DNA from: Tyto alba | Lineage: Eukaryota; Chordata; Aves; Strigiformes; Tytonidae | Length of the DNA: 64,000 bases | Direction: 5' to 3' | Assembly (NCBI RefSeq): GCF_018691265.1 | Contig: NW_024881313.1 | Span: forward strand, 37,317,518 to 37,381,517 | Shown: positions 61,501-64,000 of the stretch, piece after piece | Numbering within the stretch: position 1 is the stretch's first letter | How the letters are laid out: each line of letters begins with the position of its first letter | The notes under the pieces: model-generated | The model's database searches: none | What the model was told of the DNA's origin: nothing | Seen by the model: the letters and a program-made list of their open reading frames with translations, nothing else | Made by a program: the position numbers and the translations under genes

Positions 61501-64000
61501 GGGTAGAGTTGTTTCTTCCTCCTTCTTTAGCAACCCAGTTAATGTGTGAAAAATTAACAGATTTTCCTCTGAAAGATAGACCTTGATGGTGAAATTGTAA
61601 ATGGGTTGACATTGACTCCCCTATTCACATCCCTAATCATACTCTGACACCTCAGTAGTATGACAAGTTTTTCTACATAAATTGCTGAGTATAAGACTGG
61701 AAGATGAAATGAAATGAAGGGAAGAAGTTAAAGTTTCATTTCTAAAATACAATCTGATCTTACTCTGGAAGTATGGATGAAGCACCATTATTTTCTAAAA
61801 TCTGCACAAGATAACTAACTCTTTTTTTCCGTTTGTTTGTTTGTTTGTTTGTTTGTTTGTTTGTTTGTTTGTTTTATTAGTGGAAAAAGGCAAAGTTTTT
61901 ACTCATCGGTGTTACTAGACAAGAAGCAAAAATCAATTATCCATATGATTCCTGTCATTTTGCTGAACCCTTTGGCATACTGGGGAAATACAAGGAGCTC
62001 TAAAGTAGAAGGTATAGGAGAAAATATCTCTTATTGAACGAACCTTCAACAAGGTATAAGACATGAAAACAAAGCTGGATGTAGATGGATAAACAGATAG
62101 TAGAAGGAAGCAATCATGTAACATTGGTCACCACAATGGGCAATGTTATGAGCACAGAACCCACTGACTTGTTGAAGTGTGTGGTAAAGAAAAGATGTAA
62201 AAATAAATGTAAAAGTGACAAGCAAAATAGCTTTGCTATTACTAACGGGAAATCCATCTCAGCCGAGATAGGCAGAAAAGGCAAAGTAAATAAGCCTTTG
62301 GCAATTAAATAATAGGGTCATTGAGGGTGACCTATCTAATTTAGGTTAGAGTTAAAAGCTTGTTAGTAAATGGAAGAGGATGGGTGAGTTTGATAAAAAA
62401 CATTAGAAACAAACCTCAAGTGAGAGGAAATAAGAGGCTGTGGAATGTAGCCAAGTGAGAGAGAAAGCAGCCTCCGCTGGGGTTTAAAACGATATCAACA
62501 AAGAAGAAGATACTGTGGAAACCAGGGTGTGAGAGGTTGAGAATTTGAGTAGGAATTTCTTGTATACATAGAAGATAACACCTTCAAAGATCATGAGAAA
62601 GATTTAGATATGAAGTATGCCTATGTTGATGGAGACTCCTAATTCAGTGGATTGATGGATCAGTGTGATAGTTATATTTATGCAGTGTTTGACAAAGAAA
62701 ATAGTGTGATGAATTAGTGAAGAGACTAAGAACTCTGGTATAGGCCTTTTGGGTTTGAAGTATCAGGAAAGGTTTCCTTGGAAAACAGAGAATGTATAAA
62801 GGACTGATTAATCTGACTGCACTGACATCTAGAACACAGGCATCCAGGCTGTACAGTTCAGGAACCTACCTGATCACCCTGGGTGACCTGGTAAAATGAG
62901 GGTATAACTATCATAAAATGATAGAGAAAGAGTGAAGATTCTCTGAAAGATATGAGAAGTACCTAGAGAAATTGGGGGAGGATGGGAAAAGAAAAAGTCA
63001 TGGACTGTAGGGAAGGAATAATTGAAGAAAATGTGCCTGAGCAACTCTGGAGTAGATAGGTCAAGAGAGAGTGGAGAATACGCATATTCTGATTTTTGGT
63101 CAGGGAGACATGAGATGGTGGAGAGAGTGGTGTAAAAAGTGAGCATAGAATATAAATCAGAGGTGAGAGGCTAAAACGGGATTACGGGAGAGAAAGTCCA
63201 GGGTCCAGCTGCAGACAATGAAAGGGGGACACCATAGTAGCTGGAAATGAAATTGAATGCTATGGGTTGTTTTCTTAATTACTTTTTTTATTAAAAAATA
63301 ATTTAATAAAAGAGAAAATTCTTGGACTGTTGAGGAGAAAACAAGAGCACAGCTGCAGCTTAAAGTCAAAGCTGAAATCATAGAATATATAGAGAAAAAG
63401 ACTAATAGGAAGAGCGTGAATGACCAATTTATTTTTTTGTATGAGTAAAGGAAGGAAAAGTTTCCATTGGAAGGAGTTTAAAAAGTATGAGGTGAAAAAC
63501 TGAAGATTTGTTTTGTAGTAAAATATGAAAGTAGGGAAAAGAAGGGGTTGAGGCACACAGGTAAAAGCTATGTGAAATCTATTAAACATGAAAAGAAAAA
63601 AAATTTTTTCTACATTTTCTCTCTCTTTAGAGTTTTTTTACTTGGAATAAGTTCATCATTTCTGTAATGATCCTGGTCATACCAAATGAAATTTTCTAAA
63701 TCTTAAGTGACAAACTCACTGACATCAAGGAGAATTTATATTAAGCAATTGACAGCTACTGAAGACTTCGTTACCTATAAAAACACCCAACCTCCCATTG
63801 TGTGTGGTGCTGGAAATACATTGAGCACTGAGCAGGACATTATCTTGAAGATTTCAGGTCAGAAATAATATGTATGCATCTTACATGACAGTCACATAAT
63901 ACATGCTCTGCAGGGAATAAGGGAATTCTTCTGCAACACCTACCATTTAATATCCTTTGCAGATATTAAACCATAAGATGTAACAGTGTTTCTCCAAAAC
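58516..64000. other. Intergenic DNA to end of window
   Basis: No gene recognised. It contains the (GTTT)11 microsatellite at 61831-61874 and a purine-rich stretch at about 62350-63600, in which the minus strand has several pyrimidine-biased open frames without homology. Confidence 0.55.
61831..61874 (+). repeat. (GTTT)11 microsatellite
   Basis: Eleven perfect GTTT units, likely polymorphic. It follows a short T7CC tract. Confidence 0.95.

Noticed and set aside
15891..64000. Search for exons of ADCYAP1R1, the usual GHRHR neighbour in vertebrates
   Set aside because: No class B receptor motifs (RNYIH, CWD, LIPLFG) were seen again after 15890; the neighbour may start beyond the window.
1..64000. 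tRNA, rRNA, CRISPR arrays and bacterial-type operons
   Set aside because: No cloverleaf, rRNA core or regularly spaced identical repeats were recognised; the sequence is ordinary avian nuclear DNA.

Overview
The window is a stretch of vertebrate nuclear genome, almost certainly from a bird. It is AT-rich and intron-rich, has no long ORFs, and carries several 3' ends of CR1 LINEs (the dominant avian retrotransposon) plus two LTR retroelement remnants of avian type. The CR1 and LTR families look more like those of Neoaves than of chicken; that is an impression from memory, not a search result.

Positions 530-15890 (+ strand) hold eleven consecutive coding exons of one gene, a class B (secretin-type) G-protein-coupled receptor that I identify as the growth-hormone-releasing hormone receptor, GHRHR. 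They correspond to exons 3-13 of the mammalian gene. The first two coding exons (signal peptide and start of the hormone-binding ectodomain) must lie upstream of base 1. All splice sites are GT-AG, all phases join, and the 369 residues are intact. Exon 12 is preceded by an unusual run of 32 T directly before its acceptor.

Positions 15891-53340 are non-coding as far as I can read. They contain T-rich/(GTTT)n simple repeats, a roughly 1.1 kb avian LTR copy (about 28795-29920), CR1 pieces at about 32.2, 33.9, 37.9-38.6, 42.9-43.5, 49.0 and 51.6-51.8 kb, and no recognisable gene.

A candidate 3'-terminal coding exon on the + strand lies at 53341-53518. It has a good acceptor, 58 codons with a Ser/Thr-rich tail-like composition, and a stop. 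I cannot assign it to a gene and it cannot splice in frame as an alternative GHRHR tail after exon 12. From 53519 to the end there is another CR1 (55.8-56.4 kb, minus) and an internally deleted endogenous retrovirus (57824-58509, minus) flanked by a perfect 6-bp target-site duplication. The last kilobases include a purine-rich stretch and a (GTTT)11 microsatellite.

No RNA gene, CRISPR array or new multi-gene system was found. The points most worth checking are the orphan exon at 53.3 kb, the T32 tract at GHRHR exon 12, and the retroviral remnant with its target-site duplication.
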